A DNA stretch of 64,000 bases from the NCBI GenBank assembly GCA_045568115.1, contig JBJLBO010000001.1, forward strand, positions 620,001 through 684,000, written 5' to 3'. A program made the position numbers and the translations under genes. Positions 28,583-37,279 of this stretch are shown here, one piece after another (within the stretch, counting starts at the first letter, position 1; every line of letters starts with the position of its first letter). This DNA is from MGIIb-O1 sp002457595. Its GTDB lineage: Archaea > Thermoplasmatota > Poseidoniia > Poseidoniales > Thalassarchaeaceae. The notes beneath the pieces are model-generated. The model was not told the origin of the DNA. It saw only the letters and a list, made by a program, of their open reading frames with translations, and ran no database searches.

Positions 28583-30013
28583 TCACGATTTGGATATTTG
28601 TTCGGCTACTGAAATCATACCTTCCAACTTCAGGGCAGTAGATAATTCGGTATTCATGACGGATGAAGAATCTGTGATTTTTATTCCGACCAACTTCAAT
28701 TCCGCAAGAGAAGATGCTGCGGTTGACAATGAATTCTCATCGCGGCTTCCATTAACACAACTAGACATTATAGATGCAAGAGTTGCTGCTGTTTGACCTA
28801 CTGAGTTTCCATCAGATGAACGTAGGTTCTGAATTTTCTTTTCGGATTTGGTAATCTCTTTCTCCACTAAGTTAGAGCCTCCAAATGGTACTTCTTTTAC
28901 CCACTCGCCTGCGTGTAATCCTGCGACACTACCACTAACTAAATCGTCTAATATCAAATTACCAGGAAGGAGGCTTTCACCATGCATTCCATTGTGGGCA
29001 GAACGCCCTGCAGCATACAAACCAGTGGCCCATTTCTTGCCTTTAGATAGAGTCACTCGGCCATGTTCGTCCACAGGAGCTCCTCCCGTGGTAGTGGCAA
29101 TAGTAGGGGAAATTGGTATCACCTCTCTAGACATATCTAGGCCTGTTCGATTTTTGATTTGGGCACGTGTCTGATTGAACCAGACTGACGCATTAGATTC
29201 GATGGACCTCAAATCAAGAACGCTGTCATCATCCCCTACCTCTGATGGATCGATGTCTTCGCCAGAGGATTTTCTGACTCGCCCACCAGAACCAAGAAGG
29301 TCAAGGCTGAGATGCAAATCTGTGCCTCTAATTGTCAGAGGATGTTGGGGTTGATTGGAGAGGCCAGAGAGTGTTATTCCGGCATCAGCGGCTAAAGATG
29401 CGCCTAGTCCGGCTCCGTTTGCCGGAGATGTCCAGATGCCTTGATATCCTTCCGTTGCTAGAATTATTGCCTTCGTTTGAATGCCTCTAATTTGACCCGT
29501 ATTAATATCTATAACTGTAATTCCGCGGACTTGGTTCTTATCCATTACTAATGAGATTGGTTGTAAATCAGAGCGTCGAACCACACCTCTTTTCATTGCC
29601 TGTTCTTCAAGAATTCTAGTGATGTTTCGTCCTGTTGAATCACCACATCCTGTCATTCGAGGCATGGCGTGTCCATGTACTTGAGACACGTGTGGTAGCC
29701 CTCCATCTCTTCGGCGAAAAACAAGTCCCCATCTCTCTAATTCAGCGACAACTTTGACCGCTTCTCCGCAGGTTCTCGCTGCTGCTACCTTGTCTGTTGA
29801 ATCGCCGCCTGCAGCAATTGTATCGTCTCGGTGAGAACTTGAGCTTACTTCATCAATAGAGGCCGCTAAGCCAGCGAGGTCATTACTGGAAGAACCCGAA
29901 CCGATTCCTGATGAAGAAATCATGATTGGAATCGTTCCGGCATCAGCCGCAGCAATGGCTGCTCGCAAGGCTGCTGGACCTGCACCAATGATTACCAAGT
30001 TCGAAGATTCCAT
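28583..30013 (-). CDS. FAD-dependent oxidoreductase, SdhA/FrdA/NadB family
   Basis: The N-terminus has the FAD-binding GAGPAALRAAIAAADAG, and the protein carries ARTCGEA, LATEGYQG, a HPLTIRGTDL block in the place of the usual HPTG segment, GGAPVDEHGRV and the C-terminal FAD signature GLYAAGRSAHNGMHGESLLPGNLILDDLVSG. It thus belongs to the fumarate reductase / succinate dehydrogenase / L-aspartate oxidase flavoprotein superfamily. The canonical HPTG motif is altered, and no iron-sulfur or membrane-anchor subunit is adjacent, so it need not be succinate dehydrogenase. At 476 residues it is shorter than SdhA (about 570-600). Upstream on the same strand is a membrane protein; downstream the HIT gene. 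Confidence 0.7.
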   Translation of the reverse strand: MESSNLVIIGAGPAALRAAIAAADAGTIPIMISSSGIGSGSSSNDLAGLAASIDEVSSSSHRDDTIAAGGDSTDKVAAARTCGEAVKVVAELERWGLVFRRRDGGLPHVSQVHGHAMPRMTGCGDSTGRNITRILEEQAMKRGVVRRSDLQPISLVMDKNQVRGITVIDINTGQIRGIQTKAIILATEGYQGIWTSPANGAGLGASLAADAGITLSGLSNQPQHPLTIRGTDLHLSLDLLGSGGRVRKSSGEDIDPSEVGDDDSVLDLRSIESNASVWFNQTRAQIKNRTGLDMSREVIPISPTIATTTGGAPVDEHGRVTLSKGKKWATGLYAAGRSAHNGMHGESLLPGNLILDDLVSGSVAGLHAGEWVKEVPFGGSNLVEKEITKSEKKIQNLRSSDGNSVGQTAATLASIMSSCVNGSRDENSLSTAASSLAELKLVGIKITDSSSVMNTELSTALKLEGMISVAEQISKS

Positions 30014-30083
30014 GATTCTCGGTCTCGGCGAATGGAGATGTAAACATGAACATGACGCTCGGGACTTCGTCCCGAATAAAGGG

Positions 30084-31550
30084 TTAATCCGCTAGTGCTA
30101 GTGCTATTCTGCGGACTTCGTATGCAGCATCAGACATTCTATGACCCATGCTTTCTGCCTGAACTCCTGATGACAATATGGTTCTAACTACAATTGATTC
30201 AACCGTCTCACCCTCTTCATTTCGTAATGTTACCTGCACCGGGCGAGGGCCTGATTGAGAATCGGGCCACGCCAAGCCTATCCATAATACAATAGAGTCG
30301 GCTAATAGTCCCCCTAATGGTTCCACCAATCCTATTTTCCCCTCTGCAAAAGATGCGGGGGCATCGGGTCGCCTAGATGCTTTAGCAGGGATCCTCATTG
30401 TTTGGACTTCCGGTTCACCTCCGGCAACTAGAATGTCTACCTCAATAATTTGATTTCGTCCTGTGTGATTGTGAATCATGACAAACAAATCAGCCTGGCC
30501 TTGTCCACATCTTGGTGGGATATCAAGATCGAGGCGCCATGGCTCTTCAGTGAGTGTTGCGTCTCCATGGATTAACGAGTCTTCTAATCTATCTGCAAGT
30601 CTAAAAAGCCCAGGTTGCCATGCTCTTGTGTGGGTCAATAATCGCTTAAGAGCTGATAAATTAAATCTTGACTCATCGGAAATAAGACCATCGATAGCAG
30701 ACACTTTGAAGACTCGTCGTGTTTCACTTAACAGACCATTCTCATCCAATAGACCGATGTGATTCAGGTGCATCGCTTGGAGGAGATGTTCTACAGCAGA
30801 TGATGGAGTTTGATCAGAACGTACGTCATCAGATAATCCTTCAACCCAATGATCCCACTGACTAGCAGTTTCTGGATCCAAATGAGCCACGAGTAAGTCT
30901 GTCATCACTCTGTCAAGTGTACTGTCATGAAGTGTTGGGGCATGAAGAGAGAGAAGAGGGAATTCATTGGAGCGCATAGGGGTTGATTCTTCTAATTTCA
31001 TTGTATTGAGAATTATTACAATATTCAGGGCTAGAACAAAACCTAACAAAATGGAAGAGAGAGTTGGGCCGGCATCAAGATTAGATAAAGAAAAAATCGT
31101 TGCTGAAGCAATAGCTGCGGCTGAAACTCTTACTCGTTCTCTAATTCTTCTCTCATCTAATGTGTTAAGTATTCTTTCAACGCCAGGATAAGCATTCATT
31201 GATCTGTATCCGGCTGCCCGTAAACGTAATCGATCTCGGGCTGACATTCTCGCGAAGGCAGCCGCCATTATAGATGGAAAGAAAATAATAGTCAATATTG
31301 CGTGTAAACCAATAGCAATCTCTAATGATGCGTCTTTCCACCCAATTAGAAGTAGAACTGTACTGACTGGTGCAATTAATGGAAGAAAAAATCTTAGTAA
31401 AGGAAGTGGGGTGGTGGTAGTTATTCTTGTCCAAAAACGCCGTCCCGCGTCACGCGTTTTAACTCTTAGATTCAAGGCCTGTTCTTGGTGAATCTGTCGA
31501 ACACTGTTCTCCGCATATGGAGTTGGAAGCGACTTGCGTGCCTTGCTCAC
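30084..31550 (-). CDS. Membrane protein of unknown function
   Basis: Not recognised. Of 488 residues the first 185 contain about four hydrophobic segments (LRFFLPLIAPVSTVLLLIG; IAIGLHAILTIIFFPSIMAA; VRVSAAAIASATIFSL; LSSILLGFVLALNIVIILN) arranged as two hairpins with a basic loop (ARMSARDRLRLRAAGY). The rest is soluble, helical near 200-330 and beta-rich at 340-460 with a sequence like DIPPRCGQGQADLFVMIHNHTGRNQIIEVDILVAGG. The start is a GTG preceded by GGAGAG. The neighbouring flavoprotein is 70 bases downstream; a functional link is possible but not shown. Confidence 0.55.
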   Translation of the reverse strand: MSKARKSLPTPYAENSVRQIHQEQALNLRVKTRDAGRRFWTRITTTTPLPLLRFFLPLIAPVSTVLLLIGWKDASLEIAIGLHAILTIIFFPSIMAAAFARMSARDRLRLRAAGYRSMNAYPGVERILNTLDERRIRERVRVSAAAIASATIFSLSNLDAGPTLSSILLGFVLALNIVIILNTMKLEESTPMRSNEFPLLSLHAPTLHDSTLDRVMTDLLVAHLDPETASQWDHWVEGLSDDVRSDQTPSSAVEHLLQAMHLNHIGLLDENGLLSETRRVFKVSAIDGLISDESRFNLSALKRLLTHTRAWQPGLFRLADRLEDSLIHGDATLTEEPWRLDLDIPPRCGQGQADLFVMIHNHTGRNQIIEVDILVAGGEPEVQTMRIPAKASRRPDAPASFAEGKIGLVEPLGGLLADSIVLWIGLAWPDSQSGPRPVQVTLRNEEGETVESIVVRTILSSGVQAESMGHRMSDAAYEVRRIALALAD

Positions 31551-31657
31551 ATCTCTCCGAGATTGACCAGGGCTTCATTAGTTCGCTTATTTTGGAGAGA
31601 TAAAATGCTCATTACCACACCCTCACACTTCTTGAGGAGAGTGCGGTCGCAAAAAAC

Positions 31658-31735
31658 GGGCGTGTAGCATAGTCTGGATAATGCACCGGCCTCCTAAGCC
31701 GGGGACCGTGGGTTCGAATCCTGCCACGTCCGCCA
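31658..31735 (+). tRNA. tRNA-Arg (anticodon CCU)
   Basis: A complete cloverleaf can be drawn: acceptor 31658-31664 with 31725-31731 (one G-U pair), D arm GCAT/ATGC, anticodon stem CCGGC/GCCGG with loop CTCCTAA (anticodon CCT at 31693-31695), T stem 31708-31712 with 31720-31724 around loop TTCGAAT. The 3' CCA is encoded. It reads AGG codons. The convergent RFC-like gene ends at the very next base. Confidence 0.93.
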
Positions 31736-32875
31736 TCATCCAAAGGCCAATCCATGCCTTCGACCTGATGTGGAAACTTTGTGCAAGAAATTCTCAAATG
31801 GTATTCTGGCATGCATAGTTGAACGAATCTGTATATCACATTCAGCAAGAGAGTATAGTAATTCCTCGCGTAAATCATCAGGGATTGCCAGTCGCCTTCC
31901 AACTAGTACATCATGAAGTTGTGCAATTAAATCGTCAGAATCTAAGCCGTGATTATTCATCAGGTGGTCGACTTCTGCTAATGCACCAGCCAATACTTTT
32001 GTCTTACGACCTCTGATGTTTTCCCAACGCCATTCAACTACGCGGCCTCGTAAAGCTAATTCTAAGAGATGCCGGCCAGCCTGAAGAGTAGTTGACTGAA
32101 CTAAACGATGGACTGCGGAACGATCTGTAGCCAGCCCTCTAATTTCAAGCATTTCTAGAATGAAAATTGCCTTTCGGACATTTCCATCTGCAATATATGC
32201 GATATCACCTAAAACTCCTTCGTCGACTTCTATATTTTCGCTTATTGAGATATTTTTCATTGTAGAAATTACTACATCGCGATCTGTAGAAGGGATTCTA
32301 ATCATTCTTGTTCGTGAACGTAAAGCATCAATAAGTCGAGATGGAGCTCTAGCAACAAGGATGAATCTAGATGCGACTCCTACCGTTTCCATCATTCTGC
32401 GCAAATACGCTTGTCGGATGGAACCAAGATAATCTGCATCTTCAATAACAATTAGTCGACTGACTGGAATTGTTCCAGATTTTATCTGAATTTCCTGGCC
32501 GGCTGGGGCTATATCATTGGGTTTAGCCAAAGTGATGTTTCGGTCATAGGCATCCAGGCTCAATCTCCCTGCTAATGTATCTGCTGAACCTGAGCCGCCT
32601 GGGCGAAGAAATTGTTCAAATTTTGACATGGCGCCTCTTGTTCTAACTAAGTCGCGTGCCTGTAGAACATGAGTTGTTGATTGCCAACCGGGGCCGAGCA
32701 TTTGCCGGGCAACTAGGCGCCAAGAAGTCGTCTTACCTACTCCCGCGGGCCCGGTGATGAGTAAGTGGGGAGGATCTGCTGCAATACTTGCATTGAGAAG
32801 TGATTGTTTTATCGAATCCGATACAGCTAGTTCATCGAAAGTGCGTGGAGCATGTGTACTTAGCCAACTCGCCAC
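31736..32875 (-). CDS. RFC small-subunit-like AAA+ clamp-loader paralogue
   Basis: A 379-residue AAA+ ATPase of the replication factor C type. Residues 42-50 form Walker A (GPAGVGKTT), 145-148 a Walker B box EDAD instead of DEAD, sensor 1 lies in ILVARAPSRL, and the position of the usual SRC arginine-finger motif reads SRT (187-189). About 100 residues separate Walker A and B, against about 65 in ordinary RFC small subunits, because of a Gly/Ser-rich insertion. The C-terminal helical collar domain is present. The frame extends to a TTG at 32920 overlapping the upstream gene, but the GTG at 32875 matches the family N-terminus (ASWLSTHAPRTFDEL). It is probably a second or specialised clamp-loader subunit. 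Confidence 0.78.
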   Translation of the reverse strand: MASWLSTHAPRTFDELAVSDSIKQSLLNASIAADPPHLLITGPAGVGKTTSWRLVARQMLGPGWQSTTHVLQARDLVRTRGAMSKFEQFLRPGGSGSADTLAGRLSLDAYDRNITLAKPNDIAPAGQEIQIKSGTIPVSRLIVIEDADYLGSIRQAYLRRMMETVGVASRFILVARAPSRLIDALRSRTRMIRIPSTDRDVVISTMKNISISENIEVDEGVLGDIAYIADGNVRKAIFILEMLEIRGLATDRSAVHRLVQSTTLQAGRHLLELALRGRVVEWRWENIRGRKTKVLAGALAEVDHLMNNHGLDSDDLIAQLHDVLVGRRLAIPDDLREELLYSLAECDIQIRSTMHARIPFENFLHKVSTSGRRHGLAFG

Positions 32876-32916
32876 GATACACCGTGAGCGAGGAGGGTCT
32901 TGAAGTCCGCGTCGAT

Positions 32917-33186
32917 TCAACGTGCCTTGAGAATCTTAAAACCACGCTCTGTTCCTTCTTTTCGTGGTTTTTGGAATATTCTGTATCCGCACTTGTGACA
33001 AGACTTGCCCACCGCTCCAATTTCAATCCATTCGATATGCCCGCACCGTAGACACTTGTAACGAGTCTCGAGAGGGTCCATTGGTGAGCTGCAATGATTG
33101 CAGGACACGTTACCATCAACTTCGTACGGTTTTCGATCTGTGCGGTTGCAAGAGCGGCACTTGTAGAGTGTAAGCCTATTCGCCAT
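32917..33186 (-). CDS. Double zinc-ribbon protein, C-terminal half like RNA polymerase subunit Rpo12
   Basis: The 89-residue protein has two zinc ribbons: C10/C13 with C29/C32, then CLRC and CHKC in the second half. The second half, starting near Met36, reads as Rpo12/RpoP: a YKCLRCG knuckle, then CHKCGYRIF and a basic tail ending in KAR, as in archaeal and eukaryotic RPABC4. The first ribbon is an unusual N-terminal addition; alternatively translation could begin at Met36 (33081), giving an ordinary-size Rpo12 of 54 residues. The 3' end overlaps the longest possible reading frame of the RFC paralogue. The Rpo12 assignment is by motif only. Confidence 0.65.
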   Translation of the reverse strand: MANRLTLYKCRSCNRTDRKPYEVDGNVSCNHCSSPMDPLETRYKCLRCGHIEWIEIGAVGKSCHKCGYRIFQKPRKEGTERGFKILKAR

Positions 33187-33221
33187 CGAGCCGCCGACCT
33201 AGCAGCCCTTCTTCAATCTGC

Positions 33222-33824
33222 TCATTGGCCACTCGGGCCCTTAAGGGCCCTTTCACATATCTTTACGAAGTTCTCAAAAATCTTCTCGCCATACTCAGAA
33301 TCGTTGACTTCTGGGTGGAATTGGAGGCCGAAACGATCTTGTTTTTCATTTTCCATTGCTTGAATCTCACAAGAATTACTACTAGCTGTAATTACGAAGC
33401 CATCGGGAAGTATTACCACCTCGTCGTTGTGACTTTCCCACACTGTTTGTGTGTCTGGAGTGCCGGCAAATAAAGGACCACCGCCATCTATCAAATTGAT
33501 AGTCGCAGCACCAAATTCAGGCGCCGGTGCTTCTCTTGCTTGCCCTCCATAGAAACCTGCCATAAATTGATGACCGGCGCAAATTCCTAAAATCGGGATG
33601 TTGAGCTCAAGATATTCTGCACAATTACCAAGTTCTCCTGTCAAACCAACTCTTGCTGCGCCGCCAGATAATATGAGGCCGTCTAATTCTCTCAAATTTT
33701 CGACTGTGGTATTGTTTGGTAATATCTTCGTATCCACACCAAGATACCGTAACATTCGCCATTCACGATGAGTCCATTGGCCGCCATTATCGATGACATC
33801 GATGACTAGGCGCCCATCGCTCAT
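33222..33824 (-). CDS. guaA: GMP synthase glutamine amidotransferase subunit
   Basis: Class I glutaminase that supplies ammonia for the conversion of XMP to GMP. Motifs are the nucleophile elbow GICAGHQF and the catalytic His/Glu in QFHPEV, with SGGAARVG nearer the N-terminus. At 200 residues it is the stand-alone subunit typical of archaea, where the ATP-pyrophosphatase subunit is a separate gene (not in this window). The reading frame extends 21 codons further upstream, but the family begins MSDGRLVIDVIDNGGQ, so the ATG at 33824 is used. Confidence 0.88.
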   Translation of the reverse strand: MSDGRLVIDVIDNGGQWTHREWRMLRYLGVDTKILPNNTTVENLRELDGLILSGGAARVGLTGELGNCAEYLELNIPILGICAGHQFMAGFYGGQAREAPAPEFGAATINLIDGGGPLFAGTPDTQTVWESHNDEVVILPDGFVITASSNSCEIQAMENEKQDRFGLQFHPEVNDSEYGEKIFENFVKICERALKGPSGQ

Positions 33825-33934
33825 ATCAAACTCGGGCCATAGAAGGGTGATGAATGATGCCCTCTTAATGAATGAATTAGGCTGCATCGGCCCGCGAGTG
33901 ATTGAAATAGAGAACTGTTGTCGTGGCGTTCCCT

Positions 33935-34010
33935 GCCCTGATGGTGTAGTGGCCTATCATGCAGCCCTGTCGAGGCTGCGACCCGGGTTCAAATCCCGGT
34001 CGGGGCGCCA
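33935..34010 (+). tRNA. tRNA-Asp (anticodon GUC)
   Basis: Acceptor GCCCTGA pairs with TCGGGGC (one G-U), anticodon stem CAGCC/GGCTG encloses CTGTCGA with anticodon GTC at 33969-33971, and the T stem CCGGG/CCCGG encloses TTCAAAT. Discriminator G and the 3' CCA are encoded. Confidence 0.95.
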
Positions 34011-34104
34011 CCCCTTTCACATCGAATTATAGTCCAACTAGTTCTATGAAATAGCATGATAATCTTATCATTTCATTGAAAAGGGAGGGCGGAGTGGGTG
34101 TGTC

Positions 34105-35172
34105 ATGACTAAGAGGAAAGTTGCTCTGATTACTGGAGTCACCGGCCAGGATGGATCCTATCTTTCAGAATTGTTGTTGAGTAAGGACTACGTGGTTTAT
34201 GGATTGATTCGTAGAACCAGTCAACCAACTCTTGGAAGGTCTTTGATCAATCATTTGAATTCAAATGAAGATTTCTATTTAATTCATGGTGACCTTACTG
34301 ATCAAGCCAGTATTGACAATGCGATAAAAGAAGTTCAGCCCGACGAGTTATACAACCTCGGAGCGCAATCATTTGTGCCAGAATCTTGGCGTTCTCCTTT
34401 GATGACGGCTGATGTCACAGGAATGGGGGCATTACGCTGTTTAGAGGCTTTGAAGCGAAACAAACCTGATTGTCGATATTATCAAGCAGGTTCTTCTGAA
34501 CAATTCGGAGAAGTAAGAGATATACCACAGACTGAATTAACGCCTTTCCATCCTCGTTCCCCATATGGCTGTGCAAAGGTATTCGCATTTGAGATTACGA
34601 GAAATTATCGTGAATCATATGGATTGTATGCCTGTACAGGTATTCTCTTCAATCACGAAAGCCCCCGGCGTGGATTAGAATTTGTTACTCGAAAGGTTAC
34701 AATGACTGCTGCTCGTATCGCTGCTGGATTCGATGAGTATCTGTCAATTGGAAATGTAGATGCAAAACGAGATTGGGGTTACGCTGGCGATTATGTCGAA
34801 ATGCAATGGCGAATGTTGCAACAAGACGAGCCTGATGATTATGTAATCGCAACGGGTGAAACACATTCGGTGAAGGAATTCATAGATCTGGCTTTTTCTC
34901 ATGTTGGAATGAAATTGTCTTGGGAAGGTGAAGGAGTTGACAGGATTGCAAAAGACCAGGATGGAGTAGTACGAGTTCGTACCGACCCTAAATTTTTCAG
35001 GCCAGCTGAAGTTGACTTACTAATTGGGAAATACGACAAGGCCGAGGCTGCTTTAGGCTGGAAACCTACTATTACATTTACCGGATTAGTTCAGATGATG
35101 GTCGATTCAGATGTTGCATTAGTCGCAGAGGCCGTGGAGCGCGGCTATGCTCCTCCAATTCCGCCAGAATGA
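34105..35172 (+). CDS. gmd: GDP-mannose 4,6-dehydratase
   Basis: Extended SDR that converts GDP-mannose to GDP-4-keto-6-deoxymannose for deoxyhexose synthesis. Seen are the NADP-binding GVTGQDGSYLSELL, YNLGAQSFVPESW, GSSEQFG, the catalytic YxxxK in SPYGCAK, and FNHESPRRGLEFVTRK, which together are diagnostic for Gmd. Length 355 is normal. The ATG follows GGGTGTGTC. No other nucleotide-sugar gene is next to it; the tRNA-Asp gene is upstream. The product probably feeds surface glycans. Confidence 0.92.
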   Translation: MTKRKVALITGVTGQDGSYLSELLLSKDYVVYGLIRRTSQPTLGRSLINHLNSNEDFYLIHGDLTDQASIDNAIKEVQPDELYNLGAQSFVPESWRSPLMTADVTGMGALRCLEALKRNKPDCRYYQAGSSEQFGEVRDIPQTELTPFHPRSPYGCAKVFAFEITRNYRESYGLYACTGILFNHESPRRGLEFVTRKVTMTAARIAAGFDEYLSIGNVDAKRDWGYAGDYVEMQWRMLQQDEPDDYVIATGETHSVKEFIDLAFSHVGMKLSWEGEGVDRIAKDQDGVVRVRTDPKFFRPAEVDLLIGKYDKAEAALGWKPTITFTGLVQMMVDSDVALVAEAVERGYAPPIPPE

Positions 35173-35205
35173 TTCAATTGAACAATCGGTAAGGTCTATC
35201 ATTGT

Positions 35206-36390
35206 CTACGATGAGGCAATCCACGCTTCAAAAGAGCATAGTCGAAGAGATGCGCTATAATCTCGCTTGATGTGGAGTTTTGGGATTGGTTTTCCTGATT
35301 GGATTGGAGGTAGTATTGATTGGATTTGGGTATTAGCGGATTCAATCTCACTTTCTTCAACAATTACTCGACCGCGAATCAAAGATGGAGAGGTGCGGTC
35401 GAGCAGCGATATAATGTTAGGAAGAAGTTCAATCGTTCTATGAGGAAGATTTACAATTATAACATCCCACTTTCCAACTATGTCCTCGTTTTCGTCAAGA
35501 AGAGAAGCATCCGCGACCCCCACCAATCTGTTTTCATAAACGCGAGAAAGCGGAATCGGTTCTGAAGGATATTTTTGCCGCTCCCACTTACTCAAATTTT
35601 CAAAGAGTAATCCAACAGCATCCGGATTCAAATCGGCAGCAAGCAGATCTCCAACAAGATTTGGTTCGACTAACAAGGGCGCTATTGCCGGACCAACACC
35701 ACAAAATGGGTCTGCAATTCGAAGTGGGCGTCCTAATTCCTCACGCAACTGTTTGGCAAGGGCTAAGGTTTCAAGACGCTCTGTTTGCAACTTAGTAGAG
35801 AAATAAGCCTTAGTAGGGTCACATCGAATAACTCGGCCGCTTTCCTTCACTGCAACAGTAGTTGAGAGTATCTCTGGTGGGGCAAACTCAAGGGTTGGGC
35901 CCGCGAGAACACTTCCCCCTAATCGAGCACCAATAGGTTGTAGTTGTCTAATTCTAAACTCGCCTTGGACCCCCTCGTCATTGAGAATCAACCTAACATG
36001 CGGATGGGTAGCCAACTTTGCACGAGCAATGGCATCGGCGTAAGGTGCTGCATTTTCGTCTAAGCGGACAATCATCATATCACCAATAAATTCGTGATTG
36101 GAGGGTAATGATTCGCCTAAGGAATCGATTGTCTCTTGATCTATTTCGTTAACAAGTAAAGCCAACCAGTCTGTCTCAATTTTATCGACAGGAACTCCCT
36201 CATGTACCTCTAATGGAAACATTGCGAGACTTTCGGGAAACTCTTCTGGTGCATTAGGGCCTAAGGGAATTAGACGAGAAAAACCATCTTTGCTAGAAAA
36301 AACGCGCATGCCTACAGCACCCCATTCTCTGGCGCGAATATGGCCGAGAACTGCCTCGACCTCTCTATTTGGGACTCTTAGGTGGCGCAT
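35206..36390 (-). CDS. Trm5/TYW2-like tRNA methyltransferase
   Basis: SAM-dependent methyltransferase of the Met-10+ family, which modifies guanosine 37 of tRNA or builds wybutosine. Motifs: YFSTKLQTERLE, motif I ADPFCGVGPAIAPLL, motif II AADLNPDAVGLLFENL, and the family motif NLP in VIIVNLPHRTIELL. The N-terminal 180 residues (VPNREVEAVLGHIRAREWGA) correspond to the D1/THUMP-like region of Trm5. The frame is open to 36621 but that overlaps the divergent dph5; the ATG at 36390, matching MRHLRVPNR, leaves 37 bases between the genes. Confidence 0.75.
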   Translation of the reverse strand: MRHLRVPNREVEAVLGHIRAREWGAVGMRVFSSKDGFSRLIPLGPNAPEEFPESLAMFPLEVHEGVPVDKIETDWLALLVNEIDQETIDSLGESLPSNHEFIGDMMIVRLDENAAPYADAIARAKLATHPHVRLILNDEGVQGEFRIRQLQPIGARLGGSVLAGPTLEFAPPEILSTTVAVKESGRVIRCDPTKAYFSTKLQTERLETLALAKQLREELGRPLRIADPFCGVGPAIAPLLVEPNLVGDLLAADLNPDAVGLLFENLSKWERQKYPSEPIPLSRVYENRLVGVADASLLDENEDIVGKWDVIIVNLPHRTIELLPNIISLLDRTSPSLIRGRVIVEESEIESANTQIQSILPPIQSGKPIPKLHIKRDYSASLRLCSFEAWIASS

Positions 36391-36427
36391 CACGTTGATG
36401 ATGGGCAGACGCACCCCCCGCTTCACC

Positions 36428-37249
36428 ATGACGGATGGCGCACTGCCCGCAGGGCTCTGGTTGATTGGCATTGGGCCTGGTGATTTGGGCTTGATGACGG
36501 CTGATGCAATAGAGCATGCTAGAGCTTGTGAATATCGATTTTTGGAAGGATATACAGCAACTCTTCCAGAAGACCAAGAACTGCGATTAGAAAGTGTGAT
36601 TGGTCCATGGGAAAGAGTCATGCGACCTAAGGTTGAAAATCCAGAAAATCTCCTTTCTATCGCTAAAGAAAATTCTGTGGCATTATTAGTAGTAGGGGAC
36701 CCTATGCAAGCTACAACTCACATTGATTTAGAAAGTCGTTGTGCTGAACAGGGGATTGATTATTCAATTATACCTGGCATTTCCGCAACATCTCTAGCAG
36801 TTTCTATTTCGGGTATGCAATCATATCGTTTTGGCAGACAGGTGACTCTGCCTTTTGCTTACGGAGATTACCTGCCTACTTCGCCGCTCGAATTGATTGA
36901 TTCGAATTATACCAACAACCTTCACACCTTGGTATTGTTAGATTTAGACCCAACAGGGATGGGTGTAGAAACACCTCAACCTATGATGCCTTCTCAAGCA
37001 GTAAATTTGTTGCACGAAATGTTTGAAAAATTAGTAGAAAAGGAAGGACGTGTACGCGAAAGCATGACTGTGCCTATTGCTGAGTGGGATGGGATTCTCC
37101 TAAGTGATCTCGGGACTCATGAACAACGAGTAGTAGCAGGTGATTTACAGGATATTGCCGCAATTGAAGGAGGGCGGATTCATTGTCTGATTATTCCGGC
37201 CGAATTCACTGGAATGGAAAGGGAAGCCTATGAGCGCAGGCGAGGCTAA
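36428..37249 (+). CDS. dph5: Diphthine synthase
   Basis: SAM-dependent methyltransferase that methylates the modified His of elongation factor 2 in diphthamide synthesis. The N-terminus LWLIGIGPGDLGLMTADA is the tetrapyrrole-methylase-type SAM site of Dph5, followed by EYRFLEGYT, VVGDPMQATTH and IIPGISATSLAVSISGMQSYRFG. At 273 residues it has the usual size. The frame starts earlier (36290) but would run into the divergent methyltransferase, so the ATG at 36428 is used. Both divergent genes act on the translation machinery. Confidence 0.9.
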   Translation: MTDGALPAGLWLIGIGPGDLGLMTADAIEHARACEYRFLEGYTATLPEDQELRLESVIGPWERVMRPKVENPENLLSIAKENSVALLVVGDPMQATTHIDLESRCAEQGIDYSIIPGISATSLAVSISGMQSYRFGRQVTLPFAYGDYLPTSPLELIDSNYTNNLHTLVLLDLDPTGMGVETPQPMMPSQAVNLLHEMFEKLVEKEGRVRESMTVPIAEWDGILLSDLGTHEQRVVAGDLQDIAAIEGGRIHCLIIPAEFTGMEREAYERRRG

Positions 37250-37279
37250 TCCTCAAGCGTATTACAGGGAGCGAGATGT

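Noticed and set aside
31612..31902. 96-codon minus-strand reading frame across the tRNA-Arg gene
   Set aside because: It covers a well-folded tRNA and the end of the RFC-like gene in another frame and has no protein-like pattern.
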